A program made the translations under genes and the position numbers. A DNA stretch of 19,178 nucleotides. Source: Neisseria lactamica. GTDB taxonomy: Bacteria > Pseudomonadota > Gammaproteobacteria > Burkholderiales > Neisseriaceae. How positions within the stretch are numbered: the first letter of the stretch is position 1; each line of letters opens with the position of its first letter. Positions 1-6,714 of this stretch are shown here, piece by piece. The DNA lies in NCBI GenBank assembly GCA_001067655.1, contig JUNU01000187.1:1-19178 (forward strand). The letters are read 5' to 3'. Under the pieces are notes generated by a model. The model did no database searches, was not told where the DNA came from, and saw nothing but the letters and a program-made list of their open reading frames with translations.

Positions 1-50
1 TTGAGCTAAGGCGAGGCAACGCCGTACTGGTTTAAAGTTAATCCACTATA
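1..50 (-). mobile_element. Correia repeat enclosed element (CREE), partial, cut by window edge
   Basis: The stretch ends in AATCCACTATA, the Correia terminal inverted repeat. It also contains GGCGAGGCAACGCCGTAC, which is CREE body sequence read in reverse. Only one end of the element is present; the rest lies left of the window. CREEs are non-autonomous, MITE-like Neisseria elements that insert at TA and can carry outward promoters or RNase III sites. The element lies about 30 bp beyond the sodB terminator, so any effect on sodB would be at the 3' side. Confidence 0.85.
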
Positions 51-80
51 TGAAGAAACCTTGATACCGCGTTGCCTAAC

Positions 81-120
81 AAAAAGGTCGTCTGAAAATC
101 GATTTCAGACGACCTTTTAT
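81..120 (-). terminator. DUS-pair hairpin terminator for sodB
   Basis: Two exact 12-base uptake sequences (85-96 and 104-115) face each other around a 7-base loop. A-rich and T-rich flanks extend the stem. Read on the minus strand this is a classic stem followed by a T run, 15 bases past the sodB stop. In Neisseria such inverted DUS pairs commonly serve as Rho-independent terminators. Confidence 0.85.
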
Positions 121-134
121 TTTAAACGTTCAAC

Positions 135-716
135 TTAAGCAGCAAAGCGTTTGGCGATTTCGTCCCAGTTGACGATTTCCCAGAAACCTTTCAGGTAGTT
201 GGGGCGGCTGTTGCGGTAGTCGATGTAGTAGGCGTGTTCCCATACGTCGCAGGTCAGCAGCGGAGTGTTTTCAGTGGTCAGCGGAGTGGCTGCGTTGGAA
301 GTGGACACCAAATCCAATTCGCCGGCAGGGGTTTTCACCAGCCATGCCCAACCTGAACCGAAAGTGCCTGCCGCGCAAGCGGAGAATGCTTCTTGGAATT
401 TCTCGAAGCTGCCCCATTTGGCGTCGATGGCGGCGGCCAGTTCGCCGGAAGGTTTGCCTTGACCTTTAGGCGTGAAACCCAGCCAGTAGAAAGTGTGGTT
501 CCAAGTTTGGGCTGCGTTGTTGAATACGCCGCCTGAAGATTTTTTCACAATCTCTTCCAAAGGCAGGTTTTCAAATTCGGTACCTTTGATTTGATTGTTC
601 AGATTGGTGATGTAGGTTTGATGGTGTTTGCCGTAGTGGAACTCCAAAGTCTCTTTGCTCAGATGTGGGGACAATGCGTCCAGTTCATAAGGCAGTTGTG
701 GCAGCTTATGTTCCAT
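135..716 (-). CDS. sodB: superoxide dismutase [Fe], SodB
   Basis: SodB converts superoxide to hydrogen peroxide and oxygen in the cytoplasm. The 193-residue length is standard for the Fe/Mn family. The four metal ligands are visible: H27, H74 (in AAQTWNH), D157 and H161 (DVWEHAYYIDY). Gln70 in AAQTWNH is the position and residue typical of the iron-selective branch rather than the Mn branch. A TAGGAG Shine-Dalgarno lies about 8 bases before the ATG at 716, which supports the start. The gene is monocistronic, with its own DUS-pair terminator downstream and a divergent miaA upstream. Cofactor choice is inferred from sequence type; family membership is clear. Confidence 0.96.
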   Translation of the reverse strand: MEHKLPQLPYELDALSPHLSKETLEFHYGKHHQTYITNLNNQIKGTEFENLPLEEIVKKSSGGVFNNAAQTWNHTFYWLGFTPKGQGKPSGELAAAIDAKWGSFEKFQEAFSACAAGTFGSGWAWLVKTPAGELDLVSTSNAATPLTTENTPLLTCDVWEHAYYIDYRNSRPNYLKGFWEIVNWDEIAKRFAA

Positions 717-980
717 TTTAGTGCTCCTAAATTATTTATATATGATTGTATTTTGGTAGTGTTCGTCGGATGGTGCGGGTGTTCGCCCGCATCAGGCAAC
801 GGCTGCCATTTTACCTGCTTTAGATTAAAGAAACTAGGGCAGGCCGATATTTCGAGTCTGTCGCAGGTTGAGAAAAATTGAGGGAAATCGGGTGTCGATA
901 CAGATATTTATCATGAATGAAGCAATGATTTCAGACGACCTTTTGCTATAATCCGTCCGTTTCCCCAAGCCCCTTTTGAT
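717..980. promoter_or_regulatory. sodB-miaA divergent intergenic region
   Basis: No gene is supported in these 264 bases. An AT-rich stretch (730-752) just upstream of the sodB Shine-Dalgarno is the likely sodB promoter area, but I see no clear -35/-10 pair. A hairpin with TGCGGG/CCCGCA arms (774-779, 786-791) lies further upstream. One exact DUS (930-941, minus orientation) and the miaA -10 occupy the miaA end. Confidence 0.5.
944..952 (+). promoter_or_regulatory. extended -10 promoter of miaA
   Basis: TGCTATAAT is a perfect extended -10 (TGnTATAAT), 28 bases before the miaA ATG. No good -35 is present at normal spacing, as expected for extended -10 promoters. The DUS at 930-941 fills the spacer position. 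The predicted leader is only about 20 bases. Confidence 0.65.
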
Positions 981-1922
981 ATGAACACCCCAAAAGCCTT
1001 TGCCATCCTCGGCCCGACTGCCGGCGGGAAAACCGCCCTTGCCTTGAAAATCGCCGAAGCCCTGCCGGTCGAAATCATCAGCCTCGATTCCGCGCTGGTG
1101 TACCGCGATATGGACATCGGCACGGCAAAGCCGACAACTGCCGAGCTTGAAGCCGTGCCGCACCACCTTATCGACATCATCCCGCCGACGGAGTCTTACA
1201 GCGCGGCGGAGTTTGTCGGCGACTGCGTGCGGCTGGCGGAGGAAATCCGCGCGCGCGGCAGGCTGCCTTTGATTGTCGGCGGTACGATGATGTATTTCCA
1301 CGCACTGACAGAGGGCTTGAACGACCTGCCCGAAGCCGATGCCGCCGTGCGCGCCCGGTTGCAGGAAGAAAAAGAACAATACGGCTTGGCGCATCTGTAT
1401 CAAAGCCTGCAAACCATAGACCCTGAAACCGCAGGTCGTCTGAAACCGAACGACAGCCAACGTATCGAACGCGCTTTGGAAGTGTACCGCCTGACCGGCA
1501 AGCCATTGAGCGCGCATTTTGCCGAAAAAGCCGATTACACTCCGCCGCTCGACCTCTGTACCACCGCCCTGATTCCCGAAAACCGCGCCTTGCTGCACGA
1601 AAACATCGCCCGCCGTTTCACGCAAATGCTGGAACAAGGCTTCATCGACGAAATGCGCGCCCTGCGCCAAAAATATCCCGAGCTGACCGCCGATATGCCC
1701 TCCATGCGCTGCGTCGGCTACCGGCAGGCATGGGATTACCTCGAAGGCTTGACCGATTACGACACCTTTGTCGAAAAAGGCATTGCCGCCACCCGCCAGC
1801 TTGCCAAACGCCAACTCACTTGGCTGCGCAAAATCCCATTGGCGCACAGCATCAACCCCTACACTGACGGCAACCACGTTCAGACGACCTTGGCACTTGT
1901 CCGCCGCCATTTCCAAATTTAA
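981..1922 (+). CDS. miaA: tRNA dimethylallyltransferase MiaA
   Basis: MiaA transfers a dimethylallyl group to N6 of A37 in tRNAs that read codons starting with U, the first step of ms2i6A formation. The 313-residue protein has the family P-loop GPTAGGKT (11-18; usually GPTASGKT), then DSALVYRDMDIGTAKP (36-51), the substrate-binding IVGGTMMYF segment, MRCVGYRQ and the tRNA-contacting ATRQLAKRQLTWLR stretch near the C-terminus. It is full length. The ATG at 981 has no strong Shine-Dalgarno but follows a short leader from a strong extended -10. tadA starts 6 bases after the stop, so both tRNA-modification genes probably share a transcript. Two exact DUS lie inside the gene (1433-1444, 1879-1890). 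Confidence 0.96.
   Translation: MNTPKAFAILGPTAGGKTALALKIAEALPVEIISLDSALVYRDMDIGTAKPTTAELEAVPHHLIDIIPPTESYSAAEFVGDCVRLAEEIRARGRLPLIVGGTMMYFHALTEGLNDLPEADAAVRARLQEEKEQYGLAHLYQSLQTIDPETAGRLKPNDSQRIERALEVYRLTGKPLSAHFAEKADYTPPLDLCTTALIPENRALLHENIARRFTQMLEQGFIDEMRALRQKYPELTADMPSMRCVGYRQAWDYLEGLTDYDTFVEKGIAATRQLAKRQLTWLRKIPLAHSINPYTDGNHVQTTLALVRRHFQI
1433..1444 (+). repeat. intragenic DNA uptake sequence in miaA
   Basis: An exact AGGTCGTCTGAA, read in the miaA frame as part of AGRLKP. A second exact copy in the opposite orientation lies at 1879-1890 in the same gene. Both are isolated copies rather than hairpin arms, so their likely role is transformation uptake. Confidence 0.9.
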
Positions 1923-1928
1923 AACGCC

Positions 1929-2660
1929 ATGCCGACCCTGTTGACCACGCCGCCCGTCGCCCCGCAAACCTTAGCCGCCCTGCAAGCCCTCGGCATCCGC
2001 AGCGTAGAGGAGCTGCGCGACACCGGTTCCGTCCAAGCCTTTCTGCTACTCAAAGCTGCCGGACTGACCGTTACCCGCAGCACGCTTTGGCAACTCGAAG
2101 CCCTGCTGCTCGGTATCAAACCGCAAGACCTACCGCAAACGCAGAAAACCGCTTTGGAACAAGCCCTTAAAAACCATCCGCCCGTCGCCGTTTTCCCCAC
2201 GTCGTCTGAAATGGAAACCTTCATGCGCGCTGCCTTGACGCAGGCAGAACAATCCGCCAGCATCGGCGAAATCCCCGTCGGCGCGGTCGTCGTCTCCAAC
2301 AACCAAATCATCGCTGCCGCCCACAACACCTGCGTCAGCGACCACGACATCAGCCGCCACGCCGAAATCCGCGCCCTTGCCGCCGCAGGTGCCGCCCTTC
2401 AGAACTACCGCCTCGACGGCTGCGACCTCTACATCACGCTCGAACCCTGCGCCATGTGCGCCTCCGCCATCATCCAGGCCCGCGTCCGCCGCGTCATCTA
2501 CGGCGCGGCTGAACCCAAAACCGGCGGGGCAGGCAGCGTAGTCAATCTGTTTGCCAACCCGCTGCTGAACAAACACACGGCAATCAAAGGCGGCATTTTG
2601 GAAGGCGAATGCAAAGCCGTTTTGCAGGCATTTTTTCAGACGAGGCGCAAACAGTATTAA
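1929..2660 (+). CDS. tadA: tRNA adenosine(34) deaminase TadA with N-terminal TfoX_C-like domain
   Basis: TadA deaminates A34 to inosine in the tRNA-Arg(ACG) anticodon. The deaminase occupies about residues 96-243. H144-A-E146 supplies a zinc ligand and the catalytic glutamate, and PCAMC (173-177) supplies the other two zinc ligands. Residues 9-70 are an additional helical module (LAALQALGIRSVEELRDTG) resembling the C-terminal domain of TfoX, so the protein is longer (243 aa) than the usual 150-170 aa. A DUS with one mismatch (2199-2210) lies exactly at the domain junction and encodes TSSE. The gene follows miaA by 6 bases. An internal ATG at 2223 could start a stand-alone deaminase, but the frame is open and conserved-looking from 1929. 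Confidence 0.93.
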   Translation: MPTLLTTPPVAPQTLAALQALGIRSVEELRDTGSVQAFLLLKAAGLTVTRSTLWQLEALLLGIKPQDLPQTQKTALEQALKNHPPVAVFPTSSEMETFMRAALTQAEQSASIGEIPVGAVVVSNNQIIAAAHNTCVSDHDISRHAEIRALAAAGAALQNYRLDGCDLYITLEPCAMCASAIIQARVRRVIYGAAEPKTGGAGSVVNLFANPLLNKHTAIKGGILEGECKAVLQAFFQTRRKQY

Positions 2661-2663
2661 GCG

Positions 2664-2714
2664 CAAAAAAGGTCGTCTGAAAGCTTAAATCCAAGATTTC
2701 AGACGACCTTTTGA
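2664..2714 (+). terminator. DUS-pair terminator of miaA-tadA
   Basis: Exact DUS copies at 2670-2681 and 2698-2709 form a 12-bp-plus stem flanked by AAAAA and TTTT. The loop of 16 bases can itself pair in part. The hairpin sits just past the tadA stop and separates this operon from hemF. Confidence 0.85.
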
Positions 2715-2772
2715 GAGATTGCGAACTTTGTTTCATCCCGTTTTTCAGCAATTCTGATAAATATCCGGCGCG

Positions 2773-2802
2773 CCGTATTAAAATACGGTTTTCAGACGAC
2801 CC
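2773..2802 (+). promoter_or_regulatory. hemF leader: CCGTAT hairpin and near-DUS
   Basis: CCGTATTAAAATACGG (2773-2788) is a perfect 6-bp inverted repeat with a TAAA loop. It is followed directly by TTCAGACGACCC (11 of 12 DUS bases). TAAAAT at 2779-2784 could be a -10 box, but no -35 is convincing. The hairpin ends about 33 bases before the hemF ATG. It could be an operator, a promoter or chance; I see no FNR or Fur consensus. Confidence 0.35.
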
Positions 2803-2821
2803 CATCCATAAGGAACCCGCC

Positions 2822-3727
2822 ATGTACACCGAAGCCGTTTTAACTGTATTGAAAAACCTGCAAAACCAAATCTGCACCGCGCTTGAGCAAGAAGACGGCG
2901 GGACGGTGTTTGCGCGTGAAGAATGGACGGGCAAATTGGGCGTAGGCGAAACCCGCGTGTTGAAAAACGGCGCGGTATTCGAGCAGGCGGGCGTGAATTT
3001 TTCGCATGTGAAGGGCAGCAAAATGCCTGCTTCGGCGACGGCGCACCGCCCTGAACTGGCGGGCGCGGCGTTCGAAGCGATGGGCGTGTCGCTGGTGATT
3101 CATCCGAAAAATCCGTATGTGCCGACCAGCCATGCGAACGTACGCTTTTTTATAGCGTATCCGGAAGGCGGCGAGCCTGTGTGGTGGTTCGGCGGCGGCT
3201 TTGATTTGACGCCGTTTTATCCGTTTGAAGAAGATATTTTGCACTGGCACACGGTCGCGCGCGACGCATGCGCGCCGTTTGGGGAAGCGGTTTATCCCGA
3301 GTTCAAAAAATGGTGCGACGAGTATTTTTACCTGAAACACCGCAGCGAAACGCGCGGCGTAGGCGGTTTGTTCTTTGACGATTTGAACCGCTGGGATTTC
3401 GACACCTGCCTGAATTTCATCAAGGCGGTCGGCGAAGGCTATATCGGGGCGTATCTGCCGATTGTGGCGAAACGCAAAAATACGCCATACGGCGAACGCG
3501 AGCGCGAGTTCCAGCTTTACCGGCGCGGGCGTTATGTGGAATTTAATTTGGTTTGGGACAGGGGTACGCTGTTCGGACTGCAAAGCGGCGGGCGCACGGA
3601 AAGCATTTTGATGTCCATGCCGCCTTTGGTGCGTTTCGAGTATCAATACGCGCCCGAAGAAGGTTCGCCCGAAGCGCGGCTGAACGAGTTTCTCACCGCC
3701 CGCGACTGGCTCTCGGAGATGAAATAA
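2822..3727 (+). CDS. hemF: aerobic coproporphyrinogen III oxidase HemF
   Basis: HemF oxidatively decarboxylates coproporphyrinogen III to protoporphyrinogen IX using oxygen, in cytoplasmic haem synthesis. The 301-residue length from the ATG at 2822 fits the family. A TAAGGAAC Shine-Dalgarno lies about 8 bases upstream. The frame is open back to 2711, but that extension crosses the leader hairpin and is unlikely to be translated. Hallmarks are the signature SLVIHPKNPYVPTSHANVR (residues 91-109), GGGFDLTPFYP, GVGGLFFDDLNRWDF and the C-terminal WDRGTLFGLQSGGRTESILMS. The next ORF starts within the stop codon (TAATG), so the two genes are translationally coupled. Confidence 0.95.
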   Translation: MYTEAVLTVLKNLQNQICTALEQEDGGTVFAREEWTGKLGVGETRVLKNGAVFEQAGVNFSHVKGSKMPASATAHRPELAGAAFEAMGVSLVIHPKNPYVPTSHANVRFFIAYPEGGEPVWWFGGGFDLTPFYPFEEDILHWHTVARDACAPFGEAVYPEFKKWCDEYFYLKHRSETRGVGGLFFDDLNRWDFDTCLNFIKAVGEGYIGAYLPIVAKRKNTPYGEREREFQLYRRGRYVEFNLVWDRGTLFGLQSGGRTESILMSMPPLVRFEYQYAPEEGSPEARLNEFLTARDWLSEMK

Positions 3728-3891
3728 TGGCGGATAAACGCAAGCCCGACGCCCATCCTTCGGATAAATTCATCCTTGCCATGATTGTCATGGCGGTGTT
3801 CCTGGTGATCATCATCGGCGGCGGATTTATCGCCGTAGAATATTTTAAGGCGCATCCCGAAGTGTTTGAATTGAAGCCGCCTGCGAAATAG
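3727..3891 (+). CDS. 54-residue single-helix membrane protein, unknown function
   Basis: I do not recognise this protein. The ATG shares one base with the hemF stop (TAATG), which implies translation by re-initiation from hemF. The product has a charged N-terminus (ADKRKPDAHPSDK), one strongly hydrophobic helix at about residues 15-36 (ILAMIVMAVFLVIIIGGGFI) and a short tail ending in PPAK. The N-in, C-out topology is inferred from charge. The small size and coupling suggest an accessory role near haem synthesis or the respiratory membrane, but nothing in the sequence proves it. It is too short for confident homology, and its start depends on the overlap. Confidence 0.7.
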   Translation: MADKRKPDAHPSDKFILAMIVMAVFLVIIIGGGFIAVEYFKAHPEVFELKPPAK

Positions 3892-3905
3892 TTTAGGAAG
3901 AAAGA

Positions 3906-3942
3906 CAAAAGGTCGTCTGAAACTTTTCAGACGACCTTTTTC
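3906..3942. terminator. bidirectional DUS-pair terminator between hemF unit and tpx
   Basis: Exact DUS at 3910-3921 and 3926-3937 are separated by only 4 bases, with AAAA before and TTTTT after. The hairpin lies between two convergent units, the hemF operon and tpx, and can serve both strands. Confidence 0.88.
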
Positions 3943-3959
3943 AGCTTTAAAACCCTTAT

Positions 3960-4454
3960 TTACAAAACAGCCAAAGCCGCGTCGTAATCAGGCTCGTTGG
4001 CGATTTCGGCAACCAGTTCGCTGTGCAGGACTTTGTCGTTTTCGTCCAAAACCACAACGGCACGCGCAGTCAGTCCGCGCAACGGGCTGTCGGTCAGGGC
4101 GACGCCGTAATCGGCGGCAAAGCTGCTGCGGAACGTAGACAGGTTGATAACATTGTCCAAACCTTCCGCGCCGCAGAAGCGGGCTTGGGCAAACGGCAGG
4201 TCGGCGGAGATGCACAACACGACCGCGTTGTCCAAAGAAGACGCGCGTTGGTTAAACGTACGCACGGATTGGGCGCACACGCCGGTGTCGACGCTCGGGA
4301 AAATGTTCAACACTTTGCGTTTGCCCGCAAAATCCGCCAAAGTTTTGTCGGACAGGTCGGCAGCGGTCAGGCTGAATGCAGGCGCGGTTTGACCGACGGC
4401 GGGCAGGTCGCCGGAAGTATGGACAGGGTTGTCGTGGAAGGTAATTTGAGCCAT
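3960..4454 (-). CDS. tpx: thiol peroxidase Tpx (atypical 2-Cys peroxiredoxin)
   Basis: Tpx reduces peroxides, preferring alkyl hydroperoxides, with electrons from thioredoxin. From the ATG at 4454 the protein is 164 residues, the normal family length. The frame runs on upstream, but MAQITFHDNPVHTSGDLPAVG is the typical Tpx N-terminus and the minus strand carries AAGGAAATCCCT just before it. The peroxidatic cysteine is C60 in PSVDTGVCAQSVR and the resolving cysteine is C94 in LPFAQARFCG, the same spacing as E. coli Tpx. LRGLTARAVVVLDE follows. With sodB in the same window this makes two oxidative-defence enzymes, but in separate units. Confidence 0.96.
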   Translation of the reverse strand: MAQITFHDNPVHTSGDLPAVGQTAPAFSLTAADLSDKTLADFAGKRKVLNIFPSVDTGVCAQSVRTFNQRASSLDNAVVLCISADLPFAQARFCGAEGLDNVINLSTFRSSFAADYGVALTDSPLRGLTARAVVVLDENDKVLHSELVAEIANEPDYDAALAVL

Positions 4455-4768
4455 AGGGATTTCCTTTTCGGGGTTGACGGAAAATAAATAGAGCGAAATG
4501 AATCGGTTATCAATATCGGGCGACGGCTTACAGATTGCGCAGAGCAAAATGGGCCAACGCCGCGACAGCCGACAGTATAGCTGAAACCTTTGTCTATTGG
4601 ATTTTGACGAAATGTGTTATATCCGTTTTGACTTTGTGGAAGAAACGCTTTCAGACGACCTTGTAACAAGGGACTTGAAACGAAAAGTGATGCAGGCATA
4701 TATTCGCCATAGGCTTTGCTTTATAATGATGGCAGTCAAACTAACGACATAAGCATTTGGAATCAATA
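4455..4768. promoter_or_regulatory. tpx-DUF4189 divergent intergenic region
   Basis: No gene is supported in these 314 bases. A minus-strand TATACT (4574-4579) is a candidate tpx -10, giving a leader of about 110 bases; its -35 is weak. On the plus strand TATAAT (4722-4727) is a good -10 for the secreted protein gene at 4769, also with a poor -35. One isolated exact DUS lies at 4650-4661. The long tpx leader shows no clear riboswitch or hairpin. Confidence 0.5.
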
Positions 4769-5254
4769 ATGAAAAAGATTGTAATGGCACTTATCGCCAC
4801 CATTTTGTCAGCAGGCGCGAATGCAGCGGATACTTATGGTTATCTCGCCATGTGGCAGAATCCGCATGACGGCAATGATGCGCTGCTGATTAAAACGACT
4901 AAAGAAAATATGTCGCAAATCGAGGCAAATGCAGAGCTGGAGGCGTTTTGCCGTGGGCAGGATACGCTTTCCGGCGTGCAAAACGGCGAGGCGACAGGCT
5001 GTAAATCCGTTGTTCCGCTTCATAACACCTGCATCGCTGTCGCATATCCGAAAGCAGAAGGCAAACTGACGACGGACAATGCGGTTGTGATTACTTCGCC
5101 GCGCTTTAAGAGCGTGCATCAAGTCGCGCTGAATCAGTGTATTAAGAAGTACGGTTCGCAAGGTCAATGCGGCTTGGAAACGGTGTACTGTACTTCGAGC
5201 GCGTATTACGGCGGTACGGTCAAAACGTTGTTGAACCGATTGAAGGCGCAATAA
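4769..5254 (+). CDS. secreted six-cysteine protein, DUF4189-like
   Basis: The 161-residue protein starts at ATG 4769; an in-frame TTG at 4757 is possible but less likely. It has a clear signal peptide: KK, a hydrophobic core (IVMALIATILSA), then a cleavage site near ANA-AD (residues 19-20). The mature part has six cysteines (61, 78, 88, 124, 134, 141), enough for three disulfides, so it should fold in the periplasm or outside. The pattern CIAVAYP...ALNQCIKKYGSQGQC...VYCTSSAYYGG resembles DUF4189, whose function is unknown to me. It is monocistronic, with its own -10 (4722) and a DUS-pair terminator. The family assignment is from pattern memory and is moderate; secretion is firm. Confidence 0.8.
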   Translation: MKKIVMALIATILSAGANAADTYGYLAMWQNPHDGNDALLIKTTKENMSQIEANAELEAFCRGQDTLSGVQNGEATGCKSVVPLHNTCIAVAYPKAEGKLTTDNAVVITSPRFKSVHQVALNQCIKKYGSQGQCGLETVYCTSSAYYGGTVKTLLNRLKAQ

Positions 5255-5261
5255 GTGGTGC

Positions 5262-5307
5262 AAAAAGGTCGTCTGAAAACCGCACAATGGCTTTCAGACG
5301 ACCTTTC
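5262..5307 (+). terminator. DUS-pair terminator after DUF4189-like gene
   Basis: Exact DUS at 5266-5277 and 5293-5304 form a stem with a 15-base loop, preceded by AAAA and followed by TTT. It lies 11 bases past the stop at 5254. Confidence 0.82.
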
Positions 5308-5342
5308 AATTGATATTCTATAAACGGGCAAGGAAAAATCTG

Positions 5343-5987
5343 ATGATTGATTATATAAAAATGTATGAAAACATGAGTGTTTCTAAGGAGGTAAGCAGTC
5401 TCAACTTTCCGCTTAATTTCTATTTCAAACTTTTATCCATTGCCAATGATTTTTTTGTCAGAGACGAAGCGGGGAACGAAATCGCTTATACGCGGCAGAA
5501 AATGTTTAAGCTCAAAGAGTCGATTCAGGTTTTCCCTAATCACGATCAGAATACGCCTGTGTTTACGATTCAGGCGGACAGGGTTATTGATTTTGGTGCG
5601 ACCTATGTCATTCAGAATGCTTCCGGTACGGTTTTGGGGAAAGTGGTACATGAAGGGGTCAAGTCGCTTTGGCGCACGAGCTATCAGGTGACGGACGCGG
5701 AAGGTCAGTTGCTCTTCCATATCCGCGAAAAAAATCCTTGGGTGGCTGTGTTGGATAAAATGGTAGGAGAGGTTCCGTATCTGGGTTGGCTGACAGGTCT
5801 TGTCTTCAATCCGACTTATTTGATTACCCGACCCGATGATACGGTGGTGTACCGTTTGAAGAAATTGAGGGCGTTGTGGGAGGGCAAATTCAGTTTGCAC
5901 AAAGAAACCCAAGCGGCTTCGAGCGACGATATCCTGATATTAAACGCCGTCATGTTGTTTCTATTGATGGAAAAAAATAAGGGGTAA
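5343..5987 (+). CDS. LURP-one/tubby-like family protein
   Basis: From the ATG at 5343 (AAGGAAA about 8 bases upstream) the protein is 214 residues; a TTG at 5310 in the same frame lies too close to the terminator arm. The body alternates short beta strands and turns: VRDEAGNEIAYTRQKMFKLKESIQVF, VIQNASGTVLGKVVHEG, SYQVTDAEGQLLFHIREKNPW. It closes with a hydrophobic helix (ILILNAVMLFLLM). This is the layout of LURP-one-related/tubby-like barrels, often linked to membrane lipid or scramblase-like roles; the assignment rests on pattern, not on a search. No signal peptide is present. A strong Shine-Dalgarno-like AAGGAGGT lies inside the gene at 5384-5391 without a usable start after it. Confidence 0.78.
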   Translation: MIDYIKMYENMSVSKEVSSLNFPLNFYFKLLSIANDFFVRDEAGNEIAYTRQKMFKLKESIQVFPNHDQNTPVFTIQADRVIDFGATYVIQNASGTVLGKVVHEGVKSLWRTSYQVTDAEGQLLFHIREKNPWVAVLDKMVGEVPYLGWLTGLVFNPTYLITRPDDTVVYRLKKLRALWEGKFSLHKETQAASSDDILILNAVMLFLLMEKNKG

Positions 5988-6027
5988 GGCGCGCGGTCGG
6001 CATATCGCATCCATTCACATTCAAACA

Positions 6028-6056
6028 TTTTCATTTCTAGGACGCACTGATAAAAT
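6028..6056 (+). promoter_or_regulatory. candidate smpB promoter
   Basis: TGATAAAAT (6048-6056) is an extended -10, with TTTTCA (6028-6033, four of six -35 bases) 17 bases upstream of the hexamer. An 11-of-12 DUS (AGCTCGTCTGAA, 6057-6068) abuts the -10 directly. The predicted start of transcription lies about 25 bases before the smpB ATG. Confidence 0.5.
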
Positions 6057-6089
6057 AGCTCGTCTGAAAAGTATAGAAGAATCAGAATT

Positions 6090-6536
6090 ATGAGTATTGC
6101 CAATAATAAAAAAGCCTTTCACGACTTCTTTATCGAAGACCAGCTTGAAGCCGGTTTGGTATTGGAAGGTTGGGAAGTCAAAGCTATCCGCGCCGGGCGG
6201 GTGCAGTTGAAAGAAAGCTATATCTACTGGAAAAAAGACGCTTTTTATCTGGTCGGCTGCCATATTACCGCGCTGCCGACTGCCTCGACACACGTCAAAC
6301 CCGACCCCGTCCGTCCGCGCAAGCTTTTGCTCAAGCAATCCGAAATCAACAAGCTCATCGGTAAAACCGAGCGTGCGGGTTACACCATCGTCCCGTTGAA
6401 CCTGCACTTCACGCGCGGCAAAATCAAAATGGAAATCGGCTTGGCGAAGGGTAAAAAACAACACGACAAACGCCAAAGCCTGAAAGAAGCCGACTGGAAA
6501 CGCGAAAAACAACGTTTGATGAAAAATGTGCGTTGA
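6090..6536 (+). CDS. smpB: SsrA (tmRNA)-binding protein SmpB
   Basis: SmpB binds tmRNA and delivers it to stalled ribosomes for trans-translation. The 148-residue protein shows the family core: NKKAFHDFFIEDQLEAGLVL, EGWEVKAIRAGRVQLKESY (about 28-46), the VPLNLHFTRGKIKMEIGLAKGKK stretch and the basic, largely helical tail (KRQSLKEADWKREKQRLMK) that enters the empty mRNA channel. The ATG at 6090 gives the standard SmpB N-terminus even though the Shine-Dalgarno is weak. The tmRNA gene itself is not in the window. The gene appears to be transcribed alone from the promoter at 6028-6056. Confidence 0.97.
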   Translation: MSIANNKKAFHDFFIEDQLEAGLVLEGWEVKAIRAGRVQLKESYIYWKKDAFYLVGCHITALPTASTHVKPDPVRPRKLLLKQSEINKLIGKTERAGYTIVPLNLHFTRGKIKMEIGLAKGKKQHDKRQSLKEADWKREKQRLMKNVR

Positions 6537-6613
6537 GGTTGATAGCAGCTTGAATTGACCGCCGGACGCCGATGTCGCCGCAAACGTGTCCCCGCCGTTT
6601 ACACATCAAGCCC

Positions 6614-6631
6614 TATGTTTGCAAAAACATA
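6614..6631 (+). other. short hairpin with GCAA loop downstream of smpB
   Basis: TATGTTT and AAACATA pair around a GCAA (GNRA-type) loop, with seven base pairs (ATGTTT/AAACAT plus a flanking T-A). It is not followed by a T run, so it is not a classic terminator. It could stabilise the smpB mRNA 3' end. It is the only clear structure in 6537-6650, which otherwise looks empty. Confidence 0.4.
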
Positions 6632-6652
6632 CCCAAGATTGCTTTCTTCAGG

Positions 6653-6702
6653 CTTTTCAGACGACCCCTGCGACCCAATAATCAGGGTCGTCTGAAATTT
6701 TA
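6653..6702 (+). terminator. variant DUS-pair hairpin between smpB and membrane protein
   Basis: TTCAGACGACCC (6656-6667) and GGGTCGTCTGAA (6685-6696) pair over about 15 bp with one bulged C. Both arms carry the same change from the consensus first base (G for A), so pairing is kept. It is followed by ATTTTA. The stem ends only 6 bases before the GGAG of the gene starting at 6715. It could therefore act either as the smpB terminator or as an attenuator for the next gene. Confidence 0.7.
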
Positions 6703-6714
6703 CGGAGTAACGCC

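Noticed and set aside
834..1967. 377-codon open frame on the minus strand
   Set aside because: Antisense to miaA, which has clear catalytic motifs; the frame is a by-product of high-GC codon structure and its product has no recognisable features.
2840..3646. 268-codon open frame on the minus strand
   Set aside because: Entirely antisense to hemF; no start signal and an Arg/Ala-rich product without motifs.
4769..5254. Six-cysteine secreted protein as a T6SS immunity protein
   Set aside because: It lies about 4.4 kb from the nearest T6SS gene, behind several terminators, and has no paired toxin gene.
5384..5391. AAGGAGGT as the true ribosome-binding site of the tubby-like gene
   Set aside because: No ATG, GTG or TTG follows at a usable distance in the reading frame, while ATG 5343 has its own AAGGAAA.
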